Below are positions 1 to 11,025 of a stretch of DNA of 64,000 bases, piece by piece. The position numbers were made by a program, and so were the translations under genes. The DNA comes from Eunapius fragilis. Its lineage: Eukaryota; Porifera; Demospongiae; Spongillida; Spongillidae. Location: NCBI GenBank assembly GCA_963681505.1, contig OY811971.1, forward strand, positions 5,493,408 to 5,557,407. The letters are read 5' to 3'. The stretch's first letter is position 1. Each line of letters starts with the position of its first letter. The notes under the pieces were generated by a model that worked only from the letters and a program-made list of their open reading frames with translations, did not search any database and was not told the origin of the DNA.

Positions 1-3000
1 GTTCTCTCCCAATGCTTATAGTCCTCCCCCAATGCTTACAGTCCTCCCACAATGCTTACAGTCCTCCCCCAATGCTTACAGTTCTCTCCCAATGCTTATA
101 GTCCTCCCCCAATGCTTACAGTCCTCCCACAATGCTTACAGTCCTCCCCCAATACTTACAGTCCTCCCTCAATGCTTACAGTCCTCCCCCAATGCTTACA
201 GTCCTCCACCAATGCTTACAGTCCTCCACCAATGCTTACAGCCCTCCCCCAATGCTTACAGTTCTCTCCCAATGCTTATAGTCCTCCCCCAATGCTTACA
301 GTCCTCCCACAATGCTTAAAGTCCTCCCCCAATGCTTACAGTTCTCTCCCAATGCTTATAGTCCTCCCCAAATGCTTACAGTCCTCCCACAATGCTTACA
401 GTCCTCCCCCAATACTTACAGTCCTCCACCAATGCTTACAGTCCTCCACAAATGTTTACAGCCCTCCACCAAGGCTTACAGCTCCCCCAATGCTTACAGT
501 CCTCCCTCAATGCTTACAGACCTCCCCCAATGCTTACAGTCCTACCCCAATGCTTACAGTCCTCCCCCAACGCTTACAGTCCTCCCACAATGCTTACAGT
601 CCTCCACCAATGATTACAGTCCTCCCCCAATTCTTATAGTCCTCCCCCAATGCTTACAGTCCTCCCCCAATGCTTACAGTCCTCCCCCAATGCTTACAGT
701 CCTCCATCAATGCTTACAGTCCTCCCCCAATGCTTACAGTCCTCCTCCAATGCTTACAATCCTCCACCAATGCTTACAGTCCTCCCCCAATGCTTATAGA
801 CCTCCCCCAATGCTTACAGTCCTCCCCCAATGCCTACAGTCCTCCCCCAATGCTTACAGTCCTCCCCCAATGCTTAAAGTCCTCCCCCAATGCTTATAGT
901 CCTCCCCCAATGCTTACAGTCCTCCCCCAATGCTTACAGTCCTCTCCCAATGCTTACTGTCCTCCACCAATGCTTACAGCCCTCCACCAATGCTTACAGC
1001 TCCCCCTATGCTTACAGTCCTCCCTCAATGCTTATAGACCTCCCCCAATGCTTACAGTCCTCCCCCAATGCTTACAGTCCTCCCACAATGCTTACAGTCC
1101 TCCCCCAATACTTACAGTCCTCCACCAATGCTTACAGTCCTCCACCAATGCTTACAGTCCTCCCCCAATGCATACAGTCCTCCCCCAATGCTTACAGTCC
1201 TCCCACAATGCTTACAGTCCTCCCCCAATACTTACAGTCCTCCACCAATGCTTACAGTCCTCCCCCAATACTTACAGTCCTCCCTCAATGCATACAGTCC
1301 TCCCCCAATGCTTACAGTCCTCCACCAATGCTTACAGTCCTCCACCAATGCTTACAGCCCTCCCCCAATGCTTACAGTTCTCTCCCAATGCTTATAGTCC
1401 TCCCCCAATGCTTACAGTCCTCCCACAATGCTTACAGTCCTCCCCCAATGCTTACAGTTCTCTCCCAATGCTTATAGTCCTCCCCCAATGCTTACAGTCC
1501 TCCCACAATGCTTACAGTCCTCCCCCAATACTTACAGTCCTCCACCAATGCTTACAGTCCTCCACCAATGTTTACAGCCCTCCACCAAGGCTTACAGCTC
1601 CCCCAATGCTTACAGTCCTCCCTCAATGCTTACAGACCTCCCCCAATGCTTACAGTCCTCCCCCAATGCTTACAGTCCTCCCCCAACGCTTACAGTCCTC
1701 CCGCAATGCTTACAGTCCTCCACCAATGATTACAGTCCTCCCCCAATTCTTATAGTCCTCCCCCAATGCTTACAGTCCTCCCCCAATACTTACAGTCCTC
1801 CCCCAATGCTTACAGTCCTCCATCAATGCTTACAGTCCTCCACCAATGCTTACAGTCCTCCTCCAATGCTTACAATCCTCCACCAATGCTTACAGTCCTC
1901 CCCCAATGCTTATAGACCTCCCCCAATGCTTACAGTCCTCCCCCAATGCCTACAGTCCTCCCCCAATGCTTACAGTCCTCCCCCAATGCTTAAAGTCCTC
2001 CCCCAATGCTTATAGTCCTCCCCCAATGCTTACAGTCCTCCCCCAATGCTTACAGTCCTCTCCCAATGCTTACAGTCCTCCACCAATGCTTACAGCCCTC
2101 CACCAATGCTTACAGCTCCCCCTATGCTTACAGTCCTCCCTCAATGCTTATAGACCTCCCCCAATGCTTACAGTCCTCCCCCAATGCTTACAGTCCTCCC
2201 ACAATGCTTACAGTCCTCCCCCAATACTTACAGTCCTCCACCAATGCTTACAGTCCTCCACCAATGCTTACAGTCCTCCCCCAATGCTTACAGTCCTCCC
2301 CCAATGCTTACAGTCCTCCCTCAATGCTTACAGTCCTCCCCCGATACTTACAGTCCTCCACCAATACATACAGTCCTCCACCAATGCTTACAGTCCTCCC
2401 CCAATGCTTACAGTCCTCCACCAATGCTTACAGCCCTCCACCAATGCTTATAGCTCCCCCAATGCTTACAGTCCCCTCCCTCAATGCTTACAGTCCTCCC
2501 CCAATGCTTACAGTCCTCCACCAATGCTTACAGTCCTCCACCAATGCTTACAGTCCTCCCCCAATGCTTTCAGTCCTCTCCCAATGCTTATAGTCCTCCC
2601 CCAATGCTTACAGTCCTCCCACAATGCCTACAGTCCTCCCCCAATACTTACAGTCCTCCACCAATGCTTACAGTCCTCCACCAATGCTTACAGCCCTCCA
2701 CCAATGCTTACAGCCCTCCACCAATGCTTACAGCTCCCCCAATGAATACAGACCTCCCTCAATGCTTTTAGACCTCCCCCAATGCTTACAGTCCTCCCAC
2801 AATGCTTACAGTCCTCCACCAATGATTACAGTCGTCCCCCAAATCTTATAGTCCTCCCCCAATGTTTACAGTCCTCCCCCAATGCTTACAGTCCTCCCCC
2901 AATGCTTACAGTCCTCCCTCAATGCTTACAGTCCTCCCCCAATACTTACAGTCCTCCACCAATGCTTACAGTCCTCCACCAATGCTTATAGTCCTCCACC

Positions 3001-5427
3001 AATGCTTTCAGTCCTCCCCCAAAGCTTGTAGTCCTCCTCCAATGCTTACAGTCCTCCCCCAATGCTTACAGTCCTCCCTCAATGCTTACAGTCCTCCCCC
3101 AATACTTACAGTCCTCCACCAATGCTTACAGTCCTCCACCAATGCTTACAGTCCTCCCCCAATGCATACAGTCCTCCCCCAATGCTTACAGTCCTCCCAC
3201 AATGCTTACAGTCCTCCCCCAATACTTACAGTCCTCCACCAATGCTTACAGTCCTCCCCCAATACTTACAGTCCTCCCTCAATGCTTACAGTCCTCCCCC
3301 AATGCTTACAGTCCTCCACCAATGCTTACAGTCCTCCACCAATGCTTACAGCCCTCCCCCAATGCTTACAGTTCTCTCCCAATGCTTATAGTCCTCCCCC
3401 AATGCTTACAGTCCTCCCACAATGCTTACAGTCCTCCCCCAATGCTTACAGTTCTCTCCCAATGCTTATAGTCCTCCCCCAATGCTTACAGTCCTCCCAC
3501 AATGCTTACAGTCCTCCCCCAATACTTACAGTCCTCCACCAATGCTTACAGTCCTCCACCAATGTTTACAGCCCTCCACCAAGGCTTACAGCTCCCCCAA
3601 TGCTTACAGTCCTCCCTCAATGCTTACAGACCTCCCCCAATGCTTACAGTCCTCCCCCAATGCTTACAGTCCTCCCCCAACGCTTACAGTCCTCCCGCAA
3701 TGCTTACAGTCCTCCACCAATGATTACAGTCCTCCCCCAATTCTTATAGTCCTCCCCCAATGCTTACAGTCCTCCCCCAATACTTACAGTCCTCCCCCAA
3801 TGCTTACAGTCCTCCATCAATGCTTACAGTCCTCCACCAATGCTTACAGTCCTCCTCCAATGCTTACAATCCTCCACCAATGCTTACAGTCCTCCCCCAA
3901 TGCTTATAGACCTCCCCCAATGCTTACAGTCCTCCCCCAATGCCTACAGTCCTCCCCCAATGCTTACAGTCCTCCCCCAATGCTTAAAGTCCTCCCCCAA
4001 TGCTTATAGTCCTCCCCCAATGCTTACAGTCCTCCCCCAATGCTTACAGTCCTCTCCCAATGCTTACAGTCCTCCACCAATGCTTACAGCCCTCCACCAA
4101 TGCTTACAGCTCCCCCTATGCTTACAGTCCTCCCTCAATGCTTATAGACCTCCCCCAATGCTTACAGTCCTCCCCCAATGCTTACAGTCCTCCCACAATG
4201 CTTACAGTCCTCCCCCAATACTTACAGTCCTCCACCAATGCTTACAGTCCTCCACCAATGCTTACAGTCCTCCCCCAATGCTTACAGTCCTCCCCCAATG
4301 CTTACAGTCCTCCCTCAATGCTTACAGTCCTCCCCCGATACTTACAGTCCTCCACCAATACATACAGTCCTCCACCAATGCTTACAGTCCTCCCCCAATG
4401 CTTACAGTCCTCCACCAATGCTTACAGCCCTCCACCAATGCTTATAGCTCCCCCAATGCTTACAGTCCCCTCCCTCAATGCTTACAGTCCTCCCCCAATG
4501 CTTACAGTCCTCCACCAATGCTTACAGTCCTCCACCAATGCTTACAGTCCTCCCCCAATGCTTTCAGTCCTCTCCCAATGCTTATAGTCCTCCCCCAATG
4601 CTTACAGTCCTCCCACAATGCCTACAGTCCTCCCCCAATACTTACAGTCCTCCACCAATGCTTACAGTCCTCCACCAATGCTTACAGCCCTCCACCAATG
4701 CTTACAGCCCTCCACCAATGCTTACAGCTCCCCCAATGAATACAGACCTCCCTCAATGCTTTTAGACCTCCCCCAATGCTTACAGTCCTCCCACAATGCT
4801 TACAGTCCTCCACCAATGATTACAGTCGTCCCCCAAATCTTATAGTCCTCCCCCAATGTTTACAGTCCTCCCCCAATGCTTACAGTCCTCCCCCAATGCT
4901 TACAGTCCTCCCTCAATGCTTACAGTCCTCCCCCAATACTTACAGTCCTCCACCAATGCTTACAGTCCTCCACCAATGCTTACAGTCCTCCACCAATGCT
5001 TTCAGTCCTCCCCCAAAGCTTGTAGTCCTCCTCCAATGCTTACAGTCCTCCCCCAATGCTTACAGTCCTCCCTCAATGCTTACAGTCCTCCCCCAATACT
5101 TACAGTTCTCCACCAATACTTACAGTCCTCCACCAATGCATACAGTCCTCCCCCAATGCTTACAGTCCTCCACCATTGCTTGCAGCCCTCCACCATTGCT
5201 TACAGCTCCCCCAATGCTTACAGTCCCCTCCCTCAATGCTTACAGTCCCCCCCCCAATGCTTACAGTCCTCCACCAATGCTTACAGTCCTCCACCAATGC
5301 TTACAGCCCTCCCCCAATGCTTACAGTCCTCCACCAATGCTTACAGCCCTCCACCAATGCTTACAGCTTCCCCAATGCTTACAGTCCTCCCCCAATGCTT
5401 ACAGTCCTCCCTCAATGCTTACAGTCC
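1..5427 (+). repeat. 20-bp satellite array with 1,994-bp higher-order repeat
   Basis: The stretch is an uninterrupted tandem array of a 20-bp unit, consensus CAGTCCTCCCCCAATGCTTA, with point variants (CCACC, CCTCC, CTCTCC, ATACTTA) and a few shortened units such as GCTCCCCCAATG. The variant order repeats at long range: blocks at 1428-2015, 2184-2453 and 2624-2851 recur 1,994 bp later, and the block at 312-899 recurs 1,116 bp later. This is a higher-order repeat built on the 20-mer. All three plus frames stay open because the unit has no stop and 20 is not a multiple of 3, so each frame reads the same cyclic 20-residue peptide MLTVLPQCLQSSPNAYSPPP. The minus strand is closed by TAA in every unit. 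I read these frames as accidental, not genes. The array starts before the window and ends abruptly at about 5427. Confidence 0.95.
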
Positions 5428-6346
5428 TGGGGGAGGACCACTTTTCACTAGGGATATTACCAGCACTTATTCATTAAACCCACATTGGAAGGGTTGAAAC
5501 GAAAGTTGGCCAAACAAAGAACTGGTAATGGCCCACATGCTGAAGGTCATGGTGGAGCCAGATTGCTGACTATGTGTTTGCTGGCAATTGCTGGTTATCA
5601 GTGTTGTAATGAGCTGCTCAAGAAAATTTCTGATATATTGCCTAGTAAGAGTGCTGTAGGCACAGTGAACTATGCACTGTCCACTTAGATGGACCAACAT
5701 CGGGAGGGTTTACATTGCATACAAAAAGCCATTAACATGCCCATGAGTGTGATGGAGAGGCACTTTGGTATGAGGAATACATCCCATGGAAAATAGTTCT
5801 GGGGGATAAACTGGCAAAGTCCTGAAGGAGAGCGTTTGCACTACAACAGTATCAATTACTCCTCTTTCCCAGACCACCATGAAATATAATGGCTATTCTA
5901 ACAAAGCTGTGCCCCCTAGGCCTCTATATGAGCACCACTACACCTCTGTGTATCCAATCTGTGTGGTAATATTGCTATAAACAACCTCCCTATTTATAGA
6001 CATGACATCCTGCATACACATCTGAATAATGGTCCAATGCTTAAGAGAAGATGGGTATAGATATCGGGGTCTTTTTGGTTGCTAAAGATAGGTGTGCTGG
6101 TCCAAGGGGGTAGGGGGTAAGTGGTGTTGCAGAATGTCTGAACACATGTCCAGGGAGATGGTATGACATCATGGACATCACATGCAGCCAATCATATACA
6201 GCCTGGGGACCCATCAAAACCTCCTGGTGGGATGGGCTGTCATGGGTAGTGTCCCTCCCACTAAGGTACCCCTTCTGAGGAGCTGGCTATGTTGCTACTT
6301 TAGGTACATTACACAGAAGTAATGATTTGTATGTCACACGTCTTAC

Positions 6347-6836
6347 CTTATCAGTACACTCAATGACTGCCCCCTGACGAAGAAGTGCCTCGACCTCCTC
6401 TGTCAAGCCACCTTCTGCTGCCCATCGTAGTCTCTTATTTAACTCCTGCAATAATGGAACCGGCAGATGTACTCACACGCATCCCATAAGGCGGGCAAAT
6501 GTTACAACATATAAACGACACTCAACTATACAGAGTTGTGTAAGGTGTACGACTACCATATTGCCTCGGTCGTGCCTACATTATCAAAGCCACTCAGTTT
6601 AATCGCTAATGAAAATTAATATGTTCTACAGGATGGTGTCCTTAGATCAAATACTGTCTATAATATTATTATTATACATACAACACGCCCATATCGAACA
6701 CAACTATGAACGTAACTGCTAGAGCACAAATGAATTTTCGGCGTCCTAAAGATTTGCGAGATAGAAACCAAAATAATTGAGTCTGTAGGCAGCTAGGGAA
6801 ATAAACAACGTTCACAGTACCTACCTCTCTCGCCAT
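6347..6836 (-). CDS. Ankyrin-repeat gene, copy A, first two coding exons
   Basis: Two exons are visible. Exon 1 (6825-6836) is ATG plus three codons, MARE, followed by a GTAGGT donor. Exon 2 (6347-6445) is exactly 99 bp between CAG and GTAAGA and encodes one 33-residue ankyrin repeat, E-L-N-K-R-L-R-W-A-A-E-G-G-L-T-E-E-V-E-A-L-L-R-Q-G-A and so on. Both junctions are phase 0. The same pair exists at 27660-27671 and 27154-27252 in the paralogous copy, where more ankyrin exons follow. Here the gene would continue leftwards into the 20-bp satellite, so the next exon is outside the window or lost. Ankyrin repeats are protein-binding scaffolds; the partner is unknown. Start choice rests on conservation of the ATG exon in both copies. 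Confidence 0.7.
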
Positions 6837-7892
6837 ATTAGATCTGTACGCTCATACCACTCATGCGTAGGTATGGCGGATGGCAAGAATGTGGTGAGGA
6901 GGGGGAGGTCCTACATGAATAATTGATGAGAGGGGCGCGCGCTTTGCGCGCGAATTTCTTTTTGCGACACACCCAAACGTACAGGATTCATTGGGCATGG
7001 AGGCAATCACTTGCACTCCGTTAAGTTTTTGATTCCAGGTTATTTTATTGCTTCGGTTATTGCGATCCGGACGAGAGCAACATGACATGCCATTTAGTAT
7101 TGTGCAAAGCGGACAGCAGCTGAACCTGCTCGTTTAGTAGTACTGTTTGGCCCGATACCCACGGAGCGATATGGCCACGATATCGATTTTGTCCGTAATT
7201 CATATAATTAATGCGGGGGGAAAAGAAAAGTAATCCGGGAATCCCCAGCGGTATCACCCCGTGTGTGTCGGGCCTAAGCATTGACCGGTCTGCAAACAAT
7301 GGTATAATAATGATTTCATGACACAAATGATACAATAAAATGGCATTCATGCATGGCCCTGGGAGGGGGGGGTTATGAACCCCGGAAAACCCTCCCCCGG
7401 CCCCCCGCCATGTCACCGTCAAAAACATGAATGGCTGAGGTAGAAAGGTCTAGATGTAACGTCATAGGAACAGGGGGCCTGTCGGATCCTTTGGGAAAAG
7501 GGCGGGGGGGGGGGGGGGGGGGGGCATATATAGTTTCATGATTTGGGCGTGGCTAAATAGGGGGAGGGGTCCCAACTGGTTATTTCAGCACTTATAGTAC
7601 ATACATATATACATGTATCATGTACGTTGAGTTATTGTCAAATGAGTATTTAATATCCATGGTAATTTATTACATTACATCAGCATAATTCCTGATGCTG
7701 CAAATTAACTCAAACTTGGTGGGGGTTATAAGGGATGCGGGGGAAGCTTATTTAATTCATTTTGGTCATAATTTAAAAAGTTCAAGAGATTTAACATAGA
7801 GTGCTAAATCATGTACTCTCAAATGACCTTATTTGCATATGATCCAGCTATGTGTGCACTACATACACACAATACACACCCATGCGCACACA

Positions 7893-7945
<53 letters not shown>

Positions 7946-8354
7946 TCAAGCACACACACGATGTACGCACCCTAGGAGATTAAAGCTAGGTTAGTGAGAG
8001 GGAACTGGTTTGCAGAAAGCGGGGTAAAAGGTAAGGGGGTTGGAGAGGGGAGGAAGGCTGTAAGAGTGAGAATACGAAGGGGAAAGGGTAAAGGTGCACA
8101 GCGAAACCGCTATCCGGAGACGGGTTGCAACGGTACTCCTCTCTTTCGAACATGACGGGCTTCTACGTAAATGTCACGGAAACGTGTAGTGACGGTGCCC
8201 GTGTATATGCAATGGTAATCGACGAACGCTACAGCACGGTACCGTCCACATAGTTATTGACGTCATGGTCACATGATTATTATTATTATTATTCTGACTG
8301 ATATAACTTATTACATCACAAGGATATATGAAATTATTATTATTATTATTATTA

Positions 8355-8399
8355 ATAATACACACCAACATATTATTATTATTTAATTAAAGTCAGAAG
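8355..8399. repeat. 45-bp inverted repeat, left arm, at the LINE 5-prime side
   Basis: This 45-bp segment is the exact reverse complement of 10959-11003. It consists of the last 15-16 bp of the LINE 3-prime end (cttctgactttaatt read on the other strand), an ATT microsatellite and 15 bp of unique flank (gttggtgtgtattat). The LINE is therefore bracketed by inverted copies of its own 3-prime junction, which a simple target-primed insertion would not produce. Confidence 0.85.
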
Positions 8400-8416
8400 A
8401 CGCATGGCTAAAACTA

Positions 8417-10975
8417 ATGATGCTACCAAAATGTGTACTCCCTTCAACAAAGAGCAAAGGAAGACACCTCAAACAGACACCGATTAACTACTTATGTGAC
8501 TTGTGGTCCAAAAACGAGTTTGGCACACTTTGGAACCTTGCCAAAGGACGTGCTATCCCAGTGGCACATGAATCTCACGGAAACGATAAAAGACGAATTG
8601 AATCAGCAGTTTCCATGGCCAGGGCCGGTCTATTTGGAAAGGCTAGCCGTCTACTTCTCTCGTCTGGACTAGCTCCCAATACAGATACCACATGGCAGTT
8701 ATTATTATCCAAGCACCCCAGTTGCCCACCTCCTGTAGCTCCATTGATACCATCCACTCCTGCCACGATTGGTCCGGATTTCAATATGCTTGCCATTTTA
8801 CATTCCTTTCCTAAGGATACTGCAGCAGGTCCTTCAGGCTTAAGGATCCAACACCTGCTAGATGCTGCCACTATCCCTTTGCCCACATCCATTTGCAGTG
8901 CTCTTCGGGATGTTGTCAACCTCCTGGCATCAGGTAACGTACCCTCTCAAGTGTCTACCTACCTGGCTGGGGGCTCCCTGACTGCACTAAATAAGGTGAA
9001 GCCGGGTTGTCCACCAGACATCAGACCCATCGCAGTTGGGGAGACATTAAGGAGGTTGACAGGGAAATGCCTGTGTGCTGTCATCAAGGTCAAGGCATCT
9101 GAGCTTTTCCATCCACTTCAGTTTGGAGTAGCATGTACTGCAGGATCAGAGAAGATCATCCATGGCCTGAGGAAGTGCATTGAGGACCACTGGGATGATG
9201 AGGATTTCGTGGTGCTCAAGGTAGACATGAGGAACGCCTTCAACTTGGTCTCAAGGCAAGCCATCCTGGATGAATGCGCTTCTCTCTTCCCTGAACTCCT
9301 ACCTTGGGTATTATGGTGCTATGGTACACATTCAGCACTATGGCATCCGATGGGCCGTGTGTCTTCAGAATCAGGGGTTCAGCAGGGGGACCCACTAGGC
9401 CCTTTACTTTTTGCTCTCGTGCTCCAAAAAATCATCTCCGCAGTCGATGTGGATGTTGAATGCATTGAGATGCTTTTCAATGCATGGTTCCTGGATGATG
9501 GGGTGCTGGCTGGCACTAAATCTGCAGTACTTAGAGTGATGCACTTGATTGAAGAATTGGGTCCTCCTTTTGGTATTTTTATCAACCTTGCCAAATGTGA
9601 GCTGTATAGTCGTAATGAGCTGAGCAGCACCTTCCCGGTGATGATAAAGAGCTCTCAGGTGCCACATTTGGAGTTACTTGGGGCCCCCATAGGTGACTTC
9701 TTGTTTTGCTCAAAGTTCATTGCTTCTAGGCGCAAGATTGCCTCAAAGCTGCTTTCTAAATTGGAAGAGGTTGCCAGTATTGATCCTCAGGTAGCTCTTA
9801 TCCTCCTGCGTTTGTGTGGTGGCTTCTGCAAAATGGTGCATGTGGCTCGAACAACACCCCCTCACCTTGCCTTTAGCTCCCTGGAGTCCTTTGACAGTGA
9901 TGTCAGGATGTGTTTTTCAAACTGTGTAGCCACGGACATTTCTGATGTAGCCTGGAAACAGGCTCAACTTGGCTTGAGCTATGGTGGCCTTGGTCTGCGC
10001 TCAATTTCACACCATTCCTGTGCGGCATACATTGCATCACTGAGCTTTTCTGGCCTGGGGAGTGCTGACAACCCTCACCTGATGCGGTCAATTGTCAAGT
10101 ACAATGGTTTGGTCTCACCTCCAGATGGCATCTCTGTGGAGTCTATTTTAGCTTCCCCGATCCCACAGAGAATCTTGTCTCAGAGGCTGGATGACCACTC
10201 TTTTGGGCTTGTAATTGCAGCTGCAACTGACGCAGACAAAGCACGTCTTCTTTCTACATCTGCACCCCATGCAGCCTCTTGGCTCTCAGTTGTGCCTTCT
10301 ATAGGTCTTGGGCTACATTTAGATCCCAATGAGCTTCAGATAGCAGTGAAGTGGTGGTTGGGCTTGGACACTTCCAGAGGCTCTTCATGTGGTCTCTGCC
10401 CTGATGTGGCATTGGACCCTCTGGGCCATCATGCAGCTACCTGCCGGCGTGGTGGCGATGTAGTCATACGTCACAATAGGTTGCGTGATGTCTTTCTGAG
10501 CTTTTGCCACCAAGCCCACATTGCAGCAAGGTTAGAAGCTGGAAGTGGCCTCACTCCAGGACTGGATCGCGCTCGCCCAGCTGATGTGCTAGTGAGGGAC
10601 TGGGCTCAAGGCAAGCCGGCGGCCTTTGACATCACGGTCACATCTCCTCTTACCCCTGCTATTTTGGCTGAGGCAAGTAGGAGGGTGGGTGCTGCTGCTG
10701 AAGCTGCAGAAAACAGAAAGCACACAGCCAATGACCCTAAATGTGCTGAACTAGGCTGGAGGTGTGTGCCTCTAGCAGTAGAAACGTACTGCAATTGGGG
10801 TGAGGAAGCAAGAGGAACCTTTGCTCTACTGGCCACACGCTTGGCCTTTGGCTCTTCCTCATTTCGTAAAGCCAGGGTGATCAGTGACATGTTTGGAAGG
10901 TTGAATATCACCCTGGTGAGAGCCATAGCAAGGGCCATACTGGCTAGGACTGTGATCCCTTCTGACTTTAATTAA
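8417..10975 (+). CDS. Non-LTR retrotransposon ORF: reverse transcriptase plus restriction-like endonuclease
   Basis: An 852-codon frame. The RT core shows motif A V-D-M-R-N-A-F (D270), motif B G-V-Q-Q-G-D-P-L-G-P (residues 320-329) and motif C F-L-D-D-G (D360, D361), an FxDD variant of the usual YxDD. Further on is a Cys-His cluster starting at C658 and C661 (C-G-L-C then H-H and C), followed by a PD-(D/E)xK-like endonuclease signature R-P-A-D (D723) and A-F-D-I-T-V (D738). RT, then a zinc knuckle, then a C-terminal restriction-like endonuclease is the architecture of the R2/R4-Dong group of LINEs, which copy themselves by target-primed reverse transcription. The element lies in ATT/TAA microsatellite, and Dong elements are known to use TAA repeats. 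I see no N-terminal zinc-finger region, so the 5-prime end is probably truncated. The start ATG is simply the first in frame. Confidence 0.85.
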   Translation: MMLPKCVLPSTKSKGRHLKQTPINYLCDLWSKNEFGTLWNLAKGRAIPVAHESHGNDKRRIESAVSMARAGLFGKASRLLLSSGLAPNTDTTWQLLLSKHPSCPPPVAPLIPSTPATIGPDFNMLAILHSFPKDTAAGPSGLRIQHLLDAATIPLPTSICSALRDVVNLLASGNVPSQVSTYLAGGSLTALNKVKPGCPPDIRPIAVGETLRRLTGKCLCAVIKVKASELFHPLQFGVACTAGSEKIIHGLRKCIEDHWDDEDFVVLKVDMRNAFNLVSRQAILDECASLFPELLPWVLWCYGTHSALWHPMGRVSSESGVQQGDPLGPLLFALVLQKIISAVDVDVECIEMLFNAWFLDDGVLAGTKSAVLRVMHLIEELGPPFGIFINLAKCELYSRNELSSTFPVMIKSSQVPHLELLGAPIGDFLFCSKFIASRRKIASKLLSKLEEVASIDPQVALILLRLCGGFCKMVHVARTTPPHLAFSSLESFDSDVRMCFSNCVATDISDVAWKQAQLGLSYGGLGLRSISHHSCAAYIASLSFSGLGSADNPHLMRSIVKYNGLVSPPDGISVESILASPIPQRILSQRLDDHSFGLVIAAATDADKARLLSTSAPHAASWLSVVPSIGLGLHLDPNELQIAVKWWLGLDTSRGSSCGLCPDVALDPLGHHAATCRRGGDVVIRHNRLRDVFLSFCHQAHIAARLEAGSGLTPGLDRARPADVLVRDWAQGKPAAFDITVTSPLTPAILAEASRRVGAAAEAAENRKHTANDPKCAELGWRCVPLAVETYCNWGEEARGTFALLATRLAFGSSSFRKARVISDMFGRLNITLVRAIARAILARTVIPSDFN

Positions 10976-11003
10976 ATAATAATAATATGTTGGTGTGTAT
11001 TAT
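10959..11003. repeat. 45-bp inverted repeat, right arm, at the LINE 3-prime end
   Basis: Partner of 8355-8399. It spans the end of the LINE ORF (TTC TGA CTT TAA TTA A), a short TAA tract and 15 bp of flank. About 35 bp beyond it, at 11036, a further ATT tract starts, followed by the 3-prime end of the second, minus-strand LINE copy. Confidence 0.85.
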
Positions 11004-11025
11004 GTATATATGCGTATTTGTGCTC

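Noticed and set aside
1-5500. Long overlapping plus-strand open frames of a 20-residue repeat protein
   Set aside because: They occur in all three frames because the 20-bp unit has no stop codon and is not a multiple of three. No start context, splice signal or unique flanking domain supports a gene.
5467-5700. Short frames on both strands conserved at 26280-26480
   Set aside because: Both strands are open and the conservation is explained by the segmental duplication; no splice or domain support.
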